Source: an uncultured Bacteroidota bacterium (GTDB lineage Bacteria > Bacteroidota > Bacteroidia > Chitinophagales > Chitinophagaceae). Taken from it: a stretch of 64,000 nucleotides of DNA. Positions 50,978 to 61,235 of the stretch are shown here, in pieces. The notes below the pieces were generated by a model, which worked only from the letters and a program-made list of their open reading frames with translations, made no database searches and had not been told where the DNA came from. How positions within the stretch are numbered: the stretch's first letter is position 1; each line of letters begins with the position of its first letter. A program made the position numbers and the translations under genes. The stretch lies in NCBI GenBank assembly GCA_903929195.1, contig CAIYTT010000042.1, positions 1 through 64,000 of the forward strand, in the 5' to 3' direction.

Positions 50978-51029
50978 ACTTATAATAATAATTAATAATA
51001 ATTTAATCAGCCTTTTAAAAAAAATAACA

Positions 51030-52217
51030 ATGGCAAAAGACGTCTTCAAGAGGGATAAACCCCATGTAAACATTGGTACCATAGGCCACGTAGACCATGG
51101 TAAAACTACCTTGACTGCAGCTATCACAACAATTCTTTCATCGAAAGGATTAGCTACAAAAAAGGGTTATGACGAAATTGATGCGGCTCCTGAAGAAAAA
51201 GAGCGCGGTATCACTATCAACACAGCTCACGTTGAATATGCAACTGTTAATCGTCACTATGCTCACGTTGACTGCCCAGGTCACGCTGACTATGTAAAGA
51301 ATATGATTACCGGTGCGGCACAAATGGATGGTGCAATACTTGTTGTTGCAGCTACAGATGGTCCTATGCCTCAAACTCGTGAACACATCCTTTTGGCTCG
51401 CCAAGTTGGTGTACCTCGTATGGTTGTTTTCATGAATAAAGTTGACTTAGTTGACGACCCGGAAATTCTTGAATTAGTAGAAATGGAAATCCGTGAGTTA
51501 CTAACTAAAAACGGTTACGATGGTGATAATACGCCTATAACTCAAGGTTCTGCAACAGGTGCTCTTGCCGGTGATCCAAAATGGGTTAAAGCAGTAGAAG
51601 ATTTAATGGATTCAGTAGATTCTTATATTCCATTGCCTCCTCGCCCAATAGATCAACCATTCTTAATGTCTGTAGAAGACGTATTTACAATTACAGGTCG
51701 TGGTACAGTTGCTACAGGTCGTATTGAGCGTGGTGTGATTAAAGTTGGTGAAAACGTTGAAATCGTTGGTTTTAACGAAGATCCACTTTCTTCTACTTGT
51801 ACAGGTGTTGAAATGTTTAAAAAATTATTAGACCGTGGTGAAGCAGGTGATAATGCAGGTTTATTATTACGCGGTATTGAGAAAAAAGATATTCGTCGTG
51901 GTATGGTAATTTGCGCTCCTAAAACCATCACTCCACACACCGAATTTAAAGGTGAGGTGTATATCTTAAGTAAAGATGAAGGTGGTCGTCATACGCCATT
52001 CTTTAACAAATACCGTCCACAATTCTACTTCCGTACCACAGACGTAACAGGTGAGTGCGAATTACCGGCTGGCGTTGAAATGGTAATGCCTGGCGATAAC
52101 GTGAATTTATTGGTTAAATTGATTGCTCCTATAGCAATGGATAAAGGTCTTAAATTTGCAATTCGTGAAGGTGGTAGAACAGTAGGTGCAGGACAGGTTA
52201 CAGAGATAATTAAATAA
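51030..52217 (+). CDS. tuf: Elongation factor Tu
   Basis: 395 residues from the ATG at 51030 ([20 protein letters not shown]). The GTPase motifs [24 protein letters not shown] and SATGAL are intact, and domains II and III follow in full. It delivers aminoacyl-tRNA to the ribosome. A reading from 50970 is an upstream extension without similarity. Codon choice is visibly more constrained than in its neighbours, as expected for a very highly expressed gene. It ends at a strong terminator; secE, nusG and ribosomal genes do not follow. Confidence 0.98.
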   Translation: MAKDVFKRDKPHVNIGTIGHVDHGKTTLTAAITTILSSKGLATKKGYDEIDAAPEEKERGITINTAHVEYATVNRHYAHVDCPGHADYVKNMITGAAQMDGAILVVAATDGPMPQTREHILLARQVGVPRMVVFMNKVDLVDDPEILELVEMEIRELLTKNGYDGDNTPITQGSATGALAGDPKWVKAVEDLMDSVDSYIPLPPRPIDQPFLMSVEDVFTITGRGTVATGRIERGVIKVGENVEIVGFNEDPLSSTCTGVEMFKKLLDRGEAGDNAGLLLRGIEKKDIRRGMVICAPKTITPHTEFKGEVYILSKDEGGRHTPFFNKYRPQFYFRTTDVTGECELPAGVEMVMPGDNVNLLVKLIAPIAMDKGLKFAIREGGRTVGAGQVTEIIK

Positions 52218-52250
52218 GTTTATATAGTAGTTGTTATAACTACTATATAA

Positions 52251-52302
52251 ATATAAATAGTAAAGCCAATCAAAATAAATTGATTGGCTTTACTATTTAT
52301 AT
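52251..52302 (+). terminator. Terminator after tuf
   Basis: A perfect 22-bp inverted repeat (52251-52272 with 52281-52302) around an 8-base loop. A smaller hairpin, ATAGTAGTTGTTATAACTACTAT, precedes it. This is among the longest perfect stems in the window. Confidence 0.88.
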
Positions 52303-52356
52303 TTATTTGCTTTTTTAAATTAAATTATACTATTTTTAGGTTCAAAATAATCTATT

Positions 52357-52844
52357 ATGGAACAATTTGAACAATCTATATTTCCGGAAAATCATTAAGC
52401 TATGCTACTTTCGGTAGGCGTCTTCTTGCCCTAATTATTGATGGGTTGATACTTAGTTTCATAGATAAAATAATAGGCTTGATATTTGGCATTTCTTCCG
52501 AGAATATATTTGATAGAAACAATTTTGATTTCTCCTTGTTTATATATGCCTTTTTTAAAAATAATGCACTCTATTTATTTATTACATATACAATTAGGTG
52601 GCTGTACTTTAGTTTGTTAGAATCAGGCGGCAGACAAGCTACAGTAGGAAAAATGGCTATGCGAATTAAAGTAACCGATTTGTATGGGCAACGCATTTCT
52701 TTTTTAAATGCAACCGGTAGATATTTTGGAAAGATTATTTCAGGTGCAATACTTTTAATTGGTTATTTTATGATGTTATGGGACGATAAAAACCAAACAC
52801 TACACGATAGAATGGCAGGTACTTTGGTAATAAATGATAAGTAG
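52357..52844 (+). pseudogene. RDD family membrane protein with a 5' frameshift
   Basis: From the ATG at 52357 the frame reads MEQFEQSIFPENH and stops at TAA. The next frame, starting about 52395, reads SYATFGRRLLALIIDGLILS and continues through two membrane helices to ATVGKMAMRIKVTD and ends LHDRMAGTLVINDK. Together they give a full RDD protein (the F-GRR-LA-IDG opening is the RDD signature), so one base is missing or added near 52390-52397. Translation from the TTG at 52446 would lose the signature. Either a frameshift mutation or a local sequence error in an A-rich run. Role unknown. Confidence 0.75.
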
Positions 52845-53072
52845 AAGAGGTAAAAGGATTTGGGGGGTAATAGATTCGTTTTGCAATGATATTGTTTGTT
52901 TTAAATTATTGTTTCACAATCATTAATGGGATTGCATTGTTTTAATCTAATACAAATAAAATGCCCCAAAATACATTTAAACATTCATAAATTTATTCAT
53001 TCTTTTATCTAATGCAAAAGTTTCCACATTCATAATTTTTATTTTATTGAATTCTATATGCTATGGGTTTAA

Positions 53073-54152
53073 TCAAAAATCTCTAGGGTCTAAATAAGTA
53101 TTGTTTCTAATAGCCTGCTCTTCATAATTGTATTTACCAAAATAATGACGCAAACCAATTGAAATGCCATAGTAACAATCTTGAACCTGAGAAACAGAAT
53201 TTAATAAGGAACTATATTGCCCAACTTTATCAGTAAGATGTGTATTATTAGTAGATGCATTACTATAAGGTTGATATATAATATAAGCACCCAGCATGAT
53301 TCTATTTTTCGTAGAAATTCTATAACTAATTTGTGGTTGTAATATAAACCCTAATGTAATATTATTAAAAGCAACATTACCTTTTTGGGCAGTTTTAATA
53401 CCAAGACCTACATTATAACCTTGTGCAGCTAAATCTTTAAAACTTTGTACCATACCATTCGGATTGCTCTTTTGATACTGCACCTTTGTATAATAAACAT
53501 CGTTTATTGATGGTATTGGTGAATTATCATAAACTGCTTTTTCAGTATTACCATTCACATAATGATAGATAGCTTCATAATCGAACGATGCTTTTGAATT
53601 GTAGGCAACTGTAACCGGAAAACTAATAATTGCACCACAATCCATATTAAAAACAAAACGGTCTTTACGGTCTAATTCTTTATTAATTTTAAATAATAAA
53701 GGGATACTTAAATCATAATAATTAATGGTTTCAGTAATAGGTGCATTTGAAGTAACTAATTGTCTGAAAATTCTATTTTGATAATCCGTTGATTGATATT
53801 CTACATGAAACGAATCCATTTTTATATTACCCGTAACCATAGAAAATAAAATACCAAAGCCAAAACCTATATTACGGTCATGATTAAAAAAATACCCTTT
53901 TTGGATTGAAATGCCATTTGATGAACTGGTAGTAAACTCTATTTTGCCAATATATGAGTTAAGGACATTTAAATAAGGTTTATCATTGGGAAACGGGACA
54001 GCAAAGTTTTGGAATAAAATTTGTCCACTCATCAAATTACATTCAAAGTACCTATAAGGATAATCTTTTTCATCTACATCTACTCCCCTCTGTTGTGCTG
54101 TAGAGTAAAAAGAAAAAAATGACAATAAGGTTACTAAAACTATTTTACGCAT
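53073..54152 (-). CDS. Outer membrane beta-barrel protein, partner of the giant surface protein
   Basis: 359 residues; signal peptide (KIVLVTLLSFFSFYSTAQ). The mature protein has many amphipathic strands with aromatic girdles and a C-terminal segment YGISIGLRHYFGKYN, typical of OMP_b-brl. It starts 10 bp after the 2061-residue T9SS protein stop. A large repetitive T9SS adhesin followed by a small outer membrane protein recalls the SprB-SprF pair of Flavobacterium; the family itself is not clearly PorP/SprF (no NPAYAG-type N-terminus). Role in anchoring or export of the neighbour is inferred. Confidence 0.78.
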   Translation of the reverse strand: MRKIVLVTLLSFFSFYSTAQQRGVDVDEKDYPYRYFECNLMSGQILFQNFAVPFPNDKPYLNVLNSYIGKIEFTTSSSNGISIQKGYFFNHDRNIGFGFGILFSMVTGNIKMDSFHVEYQSTDYQNRIFRQLVTSNAPITETINYYDLSIPLLFKINKELDRKDRFVFNMDCGAIISFPVTVAYNSKASFDYEAIYHYVNGNTEKAVYDNSPIPSINDVYYTKVQYQKSNPNGMVQSFKDLAAQGYNVGLGIKTAQKGNVAFNNITLGFILQPQISYRISTKNRIMLGAYIIYQPYSNASTNNTHLTDKVGQYSSLLNSVSQVQDCYYGISIGLRHYFGKYNYEEQAIRNNTYLDPRDF

Positions 54153-54162
54153 TTTAAATTAT

Positions 54163-57100
54163 TTAATTTTTAATAAATCTAACAGTTTGCATTTTAATAC
54201 CGTTTTTAATACACGTTACAAAATAACAACCGGTTGCAAACCCATGTAAATCAATCTTGTCAATGTTTTTAATTTGTTTTGTAGAAGACACAACCCTACC
54301 ATATACATCACATATTTCTAATTGTACATTATCCATATTATCTGTATTGATTACAATATTTACATAATCTAAATTTGTAGGATTTGGATATAAAGAAAGA
54401 ACCGGTATATCTGTATTGTGAATTGTATTTGTACCAAGTGGTGTGTTTACATACGTTTTTTGCATACAACCGTTCAGCATGGTAATTACCCAATAATACT
54501 TAGTAATAAAATTAGGTGTAGTATTCGTATAATATTGATTTATTTCACCGGGTATCAATGTTGAATCAAGCGTTAAAGCGTCATCATAACCCCATTGATA
54601 CGAATCTTCAAGTGCTTTTTGGCAAATAAATTGTGGGTATGAATAAAATACTTCCGGAGTATCAGAAACTGCATTAGCGGCAATATATGCCACAAAAGAG
54701 TCTTTTGCAGAGCACATTGCACCACTTTGATGTGCAGTTAGATAGACTACCCCTTTACCTGCGGAATCAAAATTAACTATACAATATTGTTTTGTAGTTC
54801 CTGTTGCCCATACAGTCGCATTATTAGATGTCCACTGATAATCAACACCGGGTATAGGTGTAGTGGTTCCAAAATTTTGATACATCGTATTGGTGCAAAG
54901 TAAATTAGGCGGCATTGTAGTTATTTTTACAGTAAGATACGGGCTAATTACAACTCTTACGGGTTCTGTATTTGTACAACCATTTGCACTAATAGTATTT
55001 AAATACACAACAGAAACAGTATCTGCCGTTGTATTTACCAATATCTCATTTATGGAGTCAATACCGGCTCCGGCACCATTAGATACACCGCTTACAACAG
55101 GGCGAACCCAACTAAAAGTAGCACCGGGAATACTACTGCCAGGTACATAATAAAATAGTGTACTATCACAAATTCCGGGTGGCGTAAGCGAGGTATTCAA
55201 AACCGGTTTAGGGTATATTTTAACTGAATCTGTCGTGAAATTTTTGCAACCATTAATTGATAATGTGTCTATGTAGAAAACAGTTACAGGTACAGATGTT
55301 AGATTAATTAAGTATTCGTTCGGGCTACCGCTACCGGAAGCAGGGGGATTACCAATACTACCATTTGCAGGACGATACCATGTAAAAACGACACCGGCAG
55401 TAGAACTGGAATCAATATAACTAAATAAAGCACTGTCGCAAATAGGTTGCGGTGGAACAATATTAGTTAATAATGGTTTTGGATTTACGGAAACAGAAAT
55501 TGTTTGAACATTTTTACAACCATTTAGTGTTAAGGTATCAACATAAGTAACCGTTATAGGATTGATAGTCGTATTTACCAATCTTTCATTGATATTGCCC
55601 GAACCGGTATCGGCAGGATTCGTTATTCCCGCTACTAAAGCCCTACTCCAAGAATAAGTAGTACCAACTGTTAAACTTGAATCTATATAAGTAAAAAGAG
55701 CACTATCACAAACAGAATGCGGGCTAAGTGTACTGCTTAATACCGGCTTAGGATTTACGATAACAGTATCGGGTTGGTAGCTTGCACAACCTGAAATTGT
55801 AAGAGATGTTAGATAAACAACATTTATTGGATTTGCAGTCGTATTTACGAGTACTTCATTTATGGAATCACCACCACTTGCAGCAGGGTTACTAATACCG
55901 GCAATACTATCTCTATGCCAATATAAAGTAGTACCCGTTGTACCACTCGATAATACATAGGTATAAAGTGTACTGTCGCAAATAGTGCTTGTAGCTACTG
56001 ATGTTGTTAATGTAGGTATTGGGCTTACATTTACCCTTATAGTATCTGTATTTACACAACCATTTGCTTTAATAGTATCAATATAGATTACAGAAACCGC
56101 ATGTAAAGTAGTATCTAGTAATACTTCACTAATATTACCGGTATCACTGTTTGCCGGATTACTGATGCCAACCATGGCAGCTCTACTCCATGCAAAAGAA
56201 ACACCGGGTGCTAAACTACTATCCGTATAATGAAATGTAGCACCGGCACAAATTGAGAACGAATTAACCGTATTACTTAGCGATAATTTTGAGTTCACAA
56301 CTACTGTAATCGTCTCAAAATTGATACAACCGTTTGCGTGTAATGTATCTATATACGTTACTGTTATAGGTAAAAAAGTTGTATTAATAAGATATTCATT
56401 AATATCACCTATACCGCTTGCAGCCGGATTACTTATTCCCGTAACCGTATCTCTGCTCCAAGTAAAAGTTGTTCCTGTAGTAAAACTCGTATCTAAATAA
56501 GAAAACAAAGTGCTATCGCAAATAGAGTGTGGCGTAAGTGTACTACTCAAATTAGGTTTTGGGTTTACTGTAACTGTTAATTGTTGTGTGTTTTGACATC
56601 CATTAGCAGTGAGTGTGTCAACATAAATAACATTGACAGACGAATATGTCGTATTTACTAGATATTCAGAGGGATTGCCCACACCTGATGCAGCAGGATT
56701 AGTGATACCGGCTGTAAATGCACGACTCCAAGAATAGGTTGTACCACTAACCAAACTTGAATCTAAATAACTGAATAAATTGCTATCGCAAATTGTAGCC
56801 GACATAACTACATTACTTAGAATAGGTTTAGGATTTACAGTAACTGTAATAGGTGCAAAATTTTGACAACCATTAATTGTAATTGTATCTATATAGGTAA
56901 CTGCAATCGAATTGAGAGTAGTATTATTTAAGTATTCATTGGGGCTGCCAGTGCCACTTGCAGCGGGATTCAGAATTCCTGCAACTGTAGTTCTACTCCA
57001 AGAATAGGTTACACCTGTAGTTAAGCTGGAATCTAAATAAACAAATAGCGTACTATCGCATACGGTTGTTGACGTAATTATATTATTAATAAAAGGCTTA

Positions 57101-60100
57101 GGATTAACAGTAACCTGAACTGCTTGGAAATTACTGCAACCATTTGCATACAAGGTATCAATATAGGTAACAACAATCGGGTTAGTTGTCGTATTTTCTA
57201 AATATTCATTCGGATTTCCAATACCACTTGCAGCCGGATTAGTGATTCCTGTTAGTATATTTCTACTCCAAGCAAATGTAGTACCTGTGGTTAAGCTGGA
57301 ATCTAAGTAACTAAATAAAGTACTATCGCAAATAGGAGTAGGTGCAAGTGTGTTACTAAGTGTAGGTTTCGGATTTACAACAACACTAACTGTTGCAATA
57401 TTACTACACCCATTTGCAGTTAAAGTATCAACATAAACAACTGTTATAGGAGCAACAGTACTATTTACAAGATATTCCAATGGATTGCCAGTACCGGATG
57501 CAGCAGCATTTGTGATACCTGTTTGCAAAGCACGGCTCCAACTAAATACTGTACCAACTGTTAAGCTTGTATCTAAATAGCTAAACAAAGTACTATCGCA
57601 AATAGCAGCAGGTGCAATTGTGTTACTTAGGGTAGGTAATGGGTTTATTGATATAGTAAACGTACGAGATATACCCGGACAACTATGTGCAGTTGGTTGC
57701 ACCGTAATATTGGCTGTTAAAATAGTATATCCGCTATTCGTAGAAGTAAAACTTAAATTACCACTGCCACTTGCCAACAAATCAATACTTGTATTGTCAT
57801 TTGTCCAATTGTAAACACTTGATAAATCACTTCCGGTAAAATTGACAGTGTCTATTGTTGTAGCACAAAATGAATGAGAAGCAATAAAATCAATTGTTGG
57901 TATTGGGTTCACACTTACAGTTAACAAGGCAGTGCTACTACAACCATTTGTTGTTCCGGTTACCGTATAAGTAATTGTACTTGTAGGGTTCGCTGTTTCA
58001 CTTGCATCGGTAGAAGTTGATAACCCTGTTGTAGGAGACCAGGAATAGGTTGTACCCCCACTTGCACTTAGGGTTGTAGAATTACCACTACAAATAGTAA
58101 CATCGCCACTTGATGTAATAATTGGTAGCGGATTTACACTTACTGTTAGCATTGCAGTATTGCTACAACCACTTGTAGTACCTGTAACCGTATAGGTTGT
58201 TGTACTTGTTGGATTCGCAGTTACACTTGCATCGGTAGAAGTTGATAACCCTGTTGTAGGAGACCATGAATACGTTGTGCCTCCACTGGCATTTAGAGTT
58301 GTTGAAGTACCACTGCAAATCGTAACATCTCCACTTGTTGTAATAATAGGAATCGGATTTACACTTACGGTTAGCGTGGCTGTACTACTACAACCACTTG
58401 TTGTCCCTGTAACTGTATAAGTAATAATACTTGTTGGGTTTGCTGTTACACTGCCGCTAGTACTACTCGATAAATCCGTTGTTGGTGACCATGAGTAGGT
58501 TGTTCCTCCACTTGCACTTATTGTAGTTGAATTACCTGTGCAAATAGCAACATCTCCACTTGTTGTAATGGTTGGTAATGGATTTACACTTACAGTTAAC
58601 GTTGCTGTATTATCACACCCGCTTGTTGTTCCGGTTACTGTATAAGTTACCGTACTTGTAGGGTTTGCTGTTACACTTGCATCGGTAGAAGTTGATAATC
58701 CGGTTGTAGGGGACCACGAATACGTTGTACCCCCGCTGGCACTTAGTGTTGTTGAAGTACCCGAACATATCGTAACATCTCCACTGGATGTAATAATGGG
58801 TAGTGGGTTCACACTTACAGTTAGTGTGGCAGTATTATCACAACCACTTGTTGTTCCGATTACCGTATAAGTAACAGTACTTGTTGGGTTTGCTGATACA
58901 CTGCCGCCAGTTGAACTTGATAAATCCGTTGTGGGAGACCATGAATACGTTGTTCCTCCGCTGGCACTTAGGGTTGTTGAAGTACCGGAACATATTGTAA
59001 CGTCTACACTTGTTGTAATGGTTGGTATCGGGTTCACACTTACGGTTAACATGGCAGTGCTGCTACAACCACCGGTAGTTCCGGTAACGGTATAAGTAAC
59101 AGTACTTGTTGGGTTTGCTGTTATACTTGCATCGGTAGAAGTTGATAATCCGGTTGAAGGAGACCATGAGTAGGATGTACCTCCACTTGCAATTAGGGTT
59201 GTAGAATTACCTGAGCAAATAGCAACATCTCCGCTAGTGGTAATTGTAGGAGAAGGATTCACACTTACTGTTAACGTTGCAGTATTATCACACCCGCTTG
59301 TTGTTCCGGTTACCGTATAAGTTACCGTACTAGTAGGGTTTGCTGTTACACTGCCACTTGTTGTACTTGATAAATCCGTTGTGGGAGACCATGAATACGT
59401 CGTTCCACCACTAGCACTTAGGGTTGTTGAAGTACCCGAACATATCGTAACATCCCCACTGGTTGTAATTGTAGGAATCGGGTTTACACTTACAGTTAGT
59501 GTAGCAGTATTATCACACCCGCTTGTAGTTCCTGTAACTGTATAAGTAACAGTACTTGTTGGGTTTGCTGTTACACTGCCGCCAGTTGAGCTTGATAAAT
59601 CAGTTGTGGGAGACCATGAGTAGGTTGTTCCTCCACTTGCACTTAGGGTTATTGAAGTACCCGAACATATCGTAACGTCGCCACTTGTTGTAATAGTGGG
59701 TAGTGGGTTAACACTTACCGTTAGTGTGGCAGTATTATCACACCCGCTTGTTGTACCGGTAACCGTATAAGTAATCGTACTTGTAGGGTTTGCCGTTACA
59801 CTTGCATCCGTAGAAGTAGATAATCCTGTTGTAGGAGACCATGAATAGGTTGTTCCTCCACTTGCACTTATGGTTGTTGAATTACCTGTACAAATAGCAA
59901 CATCACCGCTTGTTGTAATTGTAGGAGAAGGGTTTACACTGACTGTTACAATAATTGTATTTGTATTTGTACCATCACTAATTTGTATTGTAAAATTATC
60001 TGTACCTACATAACCGATTGTAGGGGTATAAATAAGACCTGAAGGCGTATTAACACCTACAACTTCAGGTGCAATAAAATCAAAGCCTGATAAGGAACCA

Positions 60101-60348
60101 TTTGTAGGATTTGCAGCTATTGACCATGTGTCGGATGGTCCACTGGCTACATCGGTTACGCTTAATAAAGAACTAATATCAAACGAAGTAGAACTTGTAC
60201 ACATAATAAAATTTGCACTAGTACCTGAAACAAATGTAGGACCTTGTGCAAGTACTCTATTTCCAAAAAGAATTAACATTAATATAATCGAAAAAATGCC
60301 AATACTTTTTACAAAACGTAGCCATTGTATCAGAAAAAATTTAATCAT
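54163..60348 (-). CDS. Giant repetitive T9SS-secreted surface protein
   Basis: 2061 residues. Signal peptide with a long hydrophobic core (about 14-34, ending VLAQ); N-terminal cadherin/VCBS-like domain (35-138). Array 1 is nine 75-residue units (139-813), each with a CSG or CTG Cys, TYSWSPTT and TLTVSVNP. One PKD-like unit follows (814-901). Array 2 is ten 90-residue PKD/Ig-like units (902-1801, ICDSTLFSYLD and NGC). A divergent module (1802-1889) and a C-terminal T9SS type A sorting domain (about 1980-2061: LSLYPNPT, DVYGRVV and VRFIKN) end it. Expected to be exported across both membranes and anchored on the cell surface. Probable adhesin or gliding-type filament. Confidence 0.92.
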   Translation of the reverse strand: MIKFFLIQWLRFVKSIGIFSIILMLILFGNRVLAQGPTFVSGTSANFIMCTSSTSFDISSLLSVTDVASGPSDTWSIAANPTNGSLSGFDFIAPEVVGVNTPSGLIYTPTIGYVGTDNFTIQISDGTNTNTIIVTVSVNPSPTITTSGDVAICTGNSTTISASGGTTYSWSPTTGLSTSTDASVTANPTSTITYTVTGTTSGCDNTATLTVSVNPLPTITTSGDVTICSGTSITLSASGGTTYSWSPTTDLSSSTGGSVTANPTSTVTYTVTGTTSGCDNTATLTVSVNPIPTITTSGDVTICSGTSTTLSASGGTTYSWSPTTDLSSTTSGSVTANPTSTVTYTVTGTTSGCDNTATLTVSVNPSPTITTSGDVAICSGNSTTLIASGGTSYSWSPSTGLSTSTDASITANPTSTVTYTVTGTTGGCSSTAMLTVSVNPIPTITTSVDVTICSGTSTTLSASGGTTYSWSPTTDLSSSTGGSVSANPTSTVTYTVIGTTSGCDNTATLTVSVNPLPIITSSGDVTICSGTSTTLSASGGTTYSWSPTTGLSTSTDASVTANPTSTVTYTVTGTTSGCDNTATLTVSVNPLPTITTSGDVAICTGNSTTISASGGTTYSWSPTTDLSSSTSGSVTANPTSIITYTVTGTTSGCSSTATLTVSVNPIPIITTSGDVTICSGTSTTLNASGGTTYSWSPTTGLSTSTDASVTANPTSTTTYTVTGTTSGCSNTAMLTVSVNPLPIITSSGDVTICSGNSTTLSASGGTTYSWSPTTGLSTSTDASETANPTSTITYTVTGTTNGCSSTALLTVSVNPIPTIDFIASHSFCATTIDTVNFTGSDLSSVYNWTNDNTSIDLLASGSGNLSFTSTNSGYTILTANITVQPTAHSCPGISRTFTISINPLPTLSNTIAPAAICDSTLFSYLDTSLTVGTVFSWSRALQTGITNAAASGTGNPLEYLVNSTVAPITVVYVDTLTANGCSNIATVSVVVNPKPTLSNTLAPTPICDSTLFSYLDSSLTTGTTFAWSRNILTGITNPAASGIGNPNEYLENTTTNPIVVTYIDTLYANGCSNFQAVQVTVNPKPFINNIITSTTVCDSTLFVYLDSSLTTGVTYSWSRTTVAGILNPAASGTGSPNEYLNNTTLNSIAVTYIDTITINGCQNFAPITVTVNPKPILSNVVMSATICDSNLFSYLDSSLVSGTTYSWSRAFTAGITNPAASGVGNPSEYLVNTTYSSVNVIYVDTLTANGCQNTQQLTVTVNPKPNLSSTLTPHSICDSTLFSYLDTSFTTGTTFTWSRDTVTGISNPAASGIGDINEYLINTTFLPITVTYIDTLHANGCINFETITVVVNSKLSLSNTVNSFSICAGATFHYTDSSLAPGVSFAWSRAAMVGISNPANSDTGNISEVLLDTTLHAVSVIYIDTIKANGCVNTDTIRVNVSPIPTLTTSVATSTICDSTLYTYVLSSGTTGTTLYWHRDSIAGISNPAASGGDSINEVLVNTTANPINVVYLTSLTISGCASYQPDTVIVNPKPVLSSTLSPHSVCDSALFTYIDSSLTVGTTYSWSRALVAGITNPADTGSGNINERLVNTTINPITVTYVDTLTLNGCKNVQTISVSVNPKPLLTNIVPPQPICDSALFSYIDSSSTAGVVFTWYRPANGSIGNPPASGSGSPNEYLINLTSVPVTVFYIDTLSINGCKNFTTDSVKIYPKPVLNTSLTPPGICDSTLFYYVPGSSIPGATFSWVRPVVSGVSNGAGAGIDSINEILVNTTADTVSVVYLNTISANGCTNTEPVRVVISPYLTVKITTMPPNLLCTNTMYQNFGTTTPIPGVDYQWTSNNATVWATGTTKQYCIVNFDSAGKGVVYLTAHQSGAMCSAKDSFVAYIAANAVSDTPEVFYSYPQFICQKALEDSYQWGYDDALTLDSTLIPGEINQYYTNTTPNFITKYYWVITMLNGCMQKTYVNTPLGTNTIHNTDIPVLSLYPNPTNLDYVNIVINTDNMDNVQLEICDVYGRVVSSTKQIKNIDKIDLHGFATGCYFVTCIKNGIKMQTVRFIKN
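54946..57645 (-). repeat. Ten tandem 270-bp coding repeats (array 2)
   Basis: Ten units of 90 codons, each starting NPKP (or NPLP/SPIP) and containing ICDSTLF, WSR, NPAASG, NEYL and NGC. Units are diverged, with only these anchors constant, so the array is older than array 1. Confidence 0.9.
57910..59934 (-). repeat. Nine tandem 225-bp coding repeats (array 1)
   Basis: Nine units of exactly 75 codons with no length change. Units differ at only a few residues (for example TGLSTSTDAS versus TDLSSSTGGS, and GCDN versus GCSS), so they were copied or homogenised recently. DNA identity between units is high enough to allow slippage or recombination. Confidence 0.95.
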
Positions 60349-60666
60349 GATATAATTATATTTATAGCTTTTATCTATTTTTTAATTTAAAAATTGCCTT
60401 TTTATTGAATAATCTGCATTAAAACAACAATATACAAAGTCATTTGGTAAATATAGTATCTTTTTTTACTTCTCAAAAATAAAATAAAAAATTATATTTA
60501 ATTTATTATTAAAATTGTATATTGCTATTCAGTTAAAAAACAATGCTTCGCTTAAAAATAAAAGATTCGAAACAAAATAAATAAACAACAGCATTAATTA
60601 AAATTTCAATATTTATGTGTTTATTTATTCTAAGCAAGAAATCACATTGCATATATTTATACAATA
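60349..60666. other. AT-rich spacer upstream of the giant gene
   Basis: A 318-bp region between the giant-gene start and the folB stop (both minus strand). Strongly AT-rich; it must carry the giant-gene promoter, but I see no clear TAnnTTTG box on the minus strand. Confidence 0.5.
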
Positions 60667-60999
60667 TTATTTTTCATAACATACCTGTGCGTAAGCAACT
60701 TTACCGGGCATTGGAGGTCTTAATTTTCTTATAATAACCCTAATTTTTTCACAAACAGGAAATTGGATTTTTAGCTCCGAATGAATTTCTAATAGGCAAG
60801 TCTCAATTAAAAATTCCGGTTTTTTAAAAACTCTAATAACAATATCATTAATAAGGGTATAATCACAAAAAGGAAAAGGAACAGAGTCAGGCAAAAATAA
60901 ATCAACATCTATTTCAAAATTATTCCCATGTATTTGCTCTTCTTCATACAAACCCACTAAAGCATGTAATTCTATTTTATGTAGTGATACTGTAAGCAT
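60667..60999 (-). CDS. folB: Dihydroneopterin aldolase
   Basis: 110 residues. It begins LTVSLHKIELHALVGLYEEE, where the HA-x-GxxxEE pattern is the FolB active-site entry (Glu20-Glu21), and ends with IIRKLRPPMPGKVAYAQVCY, the conserved K-P-x-P C-terminal strand. It converts dihydroneopterin to 6-hydroxymethyl-dihydropterin in folate synthesis, downstream of FolE. Unlike typical operons it stands alone behind tRNA-Asn. Confidence 0.92.
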   Translation of the reverse strand: MLTVSLHKIELHALVGLYEEEQIHGNNFEIDVDLFLPDSVPFPFCDYTLINDIVIRVFKKPEFLIETCLLEIHSELKIQFPVCEKIRVIIRKLRPPMPGKVAYAQVCYEK

Positions 61000-61054
61000 T
61001 TAGTTTGAATTTAATTTGCCTTATTAATAAAAGTTTGCCCTAAATGTGTCCTAA

Positions 61055-61093
61055 TAAAAAACCGTGTAATAAATCATTGATTTACAACACGGT
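61055..61093 (-). terminator. Terminator after tRNA-Asn
   Basis: On the minus strand ACCGTGT...TAAATC pairs with GATTTA...ACACGGT (with small bulges), followed by six T. It separates tRNA-Asn from folB. Confidence 0.85.
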
Positions 61094-61105
61094 ATATAAT
61101 TTTTG

Positions 61106-61179
61106 CGCTCCCTTCAGGACTTGAACCTGAGACCCTCTGATTAACAGTCAGATGCTCTAACCAACTGAGCTAAGGAAGC
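61106..61179 (-). tRNA. tRNA-Asn (anticodon GTT)
   Basis: 74 bases. Acceptor GCTTCCT pairs with AGGGAGC (one G-T), anticodon stem CTGAC/GTCAG-like with loop TGTTAAT, anticodon GTT, and T loop TTCAAGT. All four arms are present. Confidence 0.97.
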
Positions 61180-61235
61180 TTACTTTTTTAATGGAGTGCA
61201 AAAATAAGGTGTTTATCCAAATTTCAAAAATAAAT

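Noticed and set aside
54890-55150. Open frames antisense to the giant gene
   Set aside because: They follow from the Thr/Ser-rich codon pattern of the repeats and encode nothing recognisable.
57910-59934. Regular 225-bp repeats that could suggest a CRISPR or satellite array
   Set aside because: Units are whole multiples of codons, stay in one open frame and encode a repeated domain; there are no short repeats with unique spacers.
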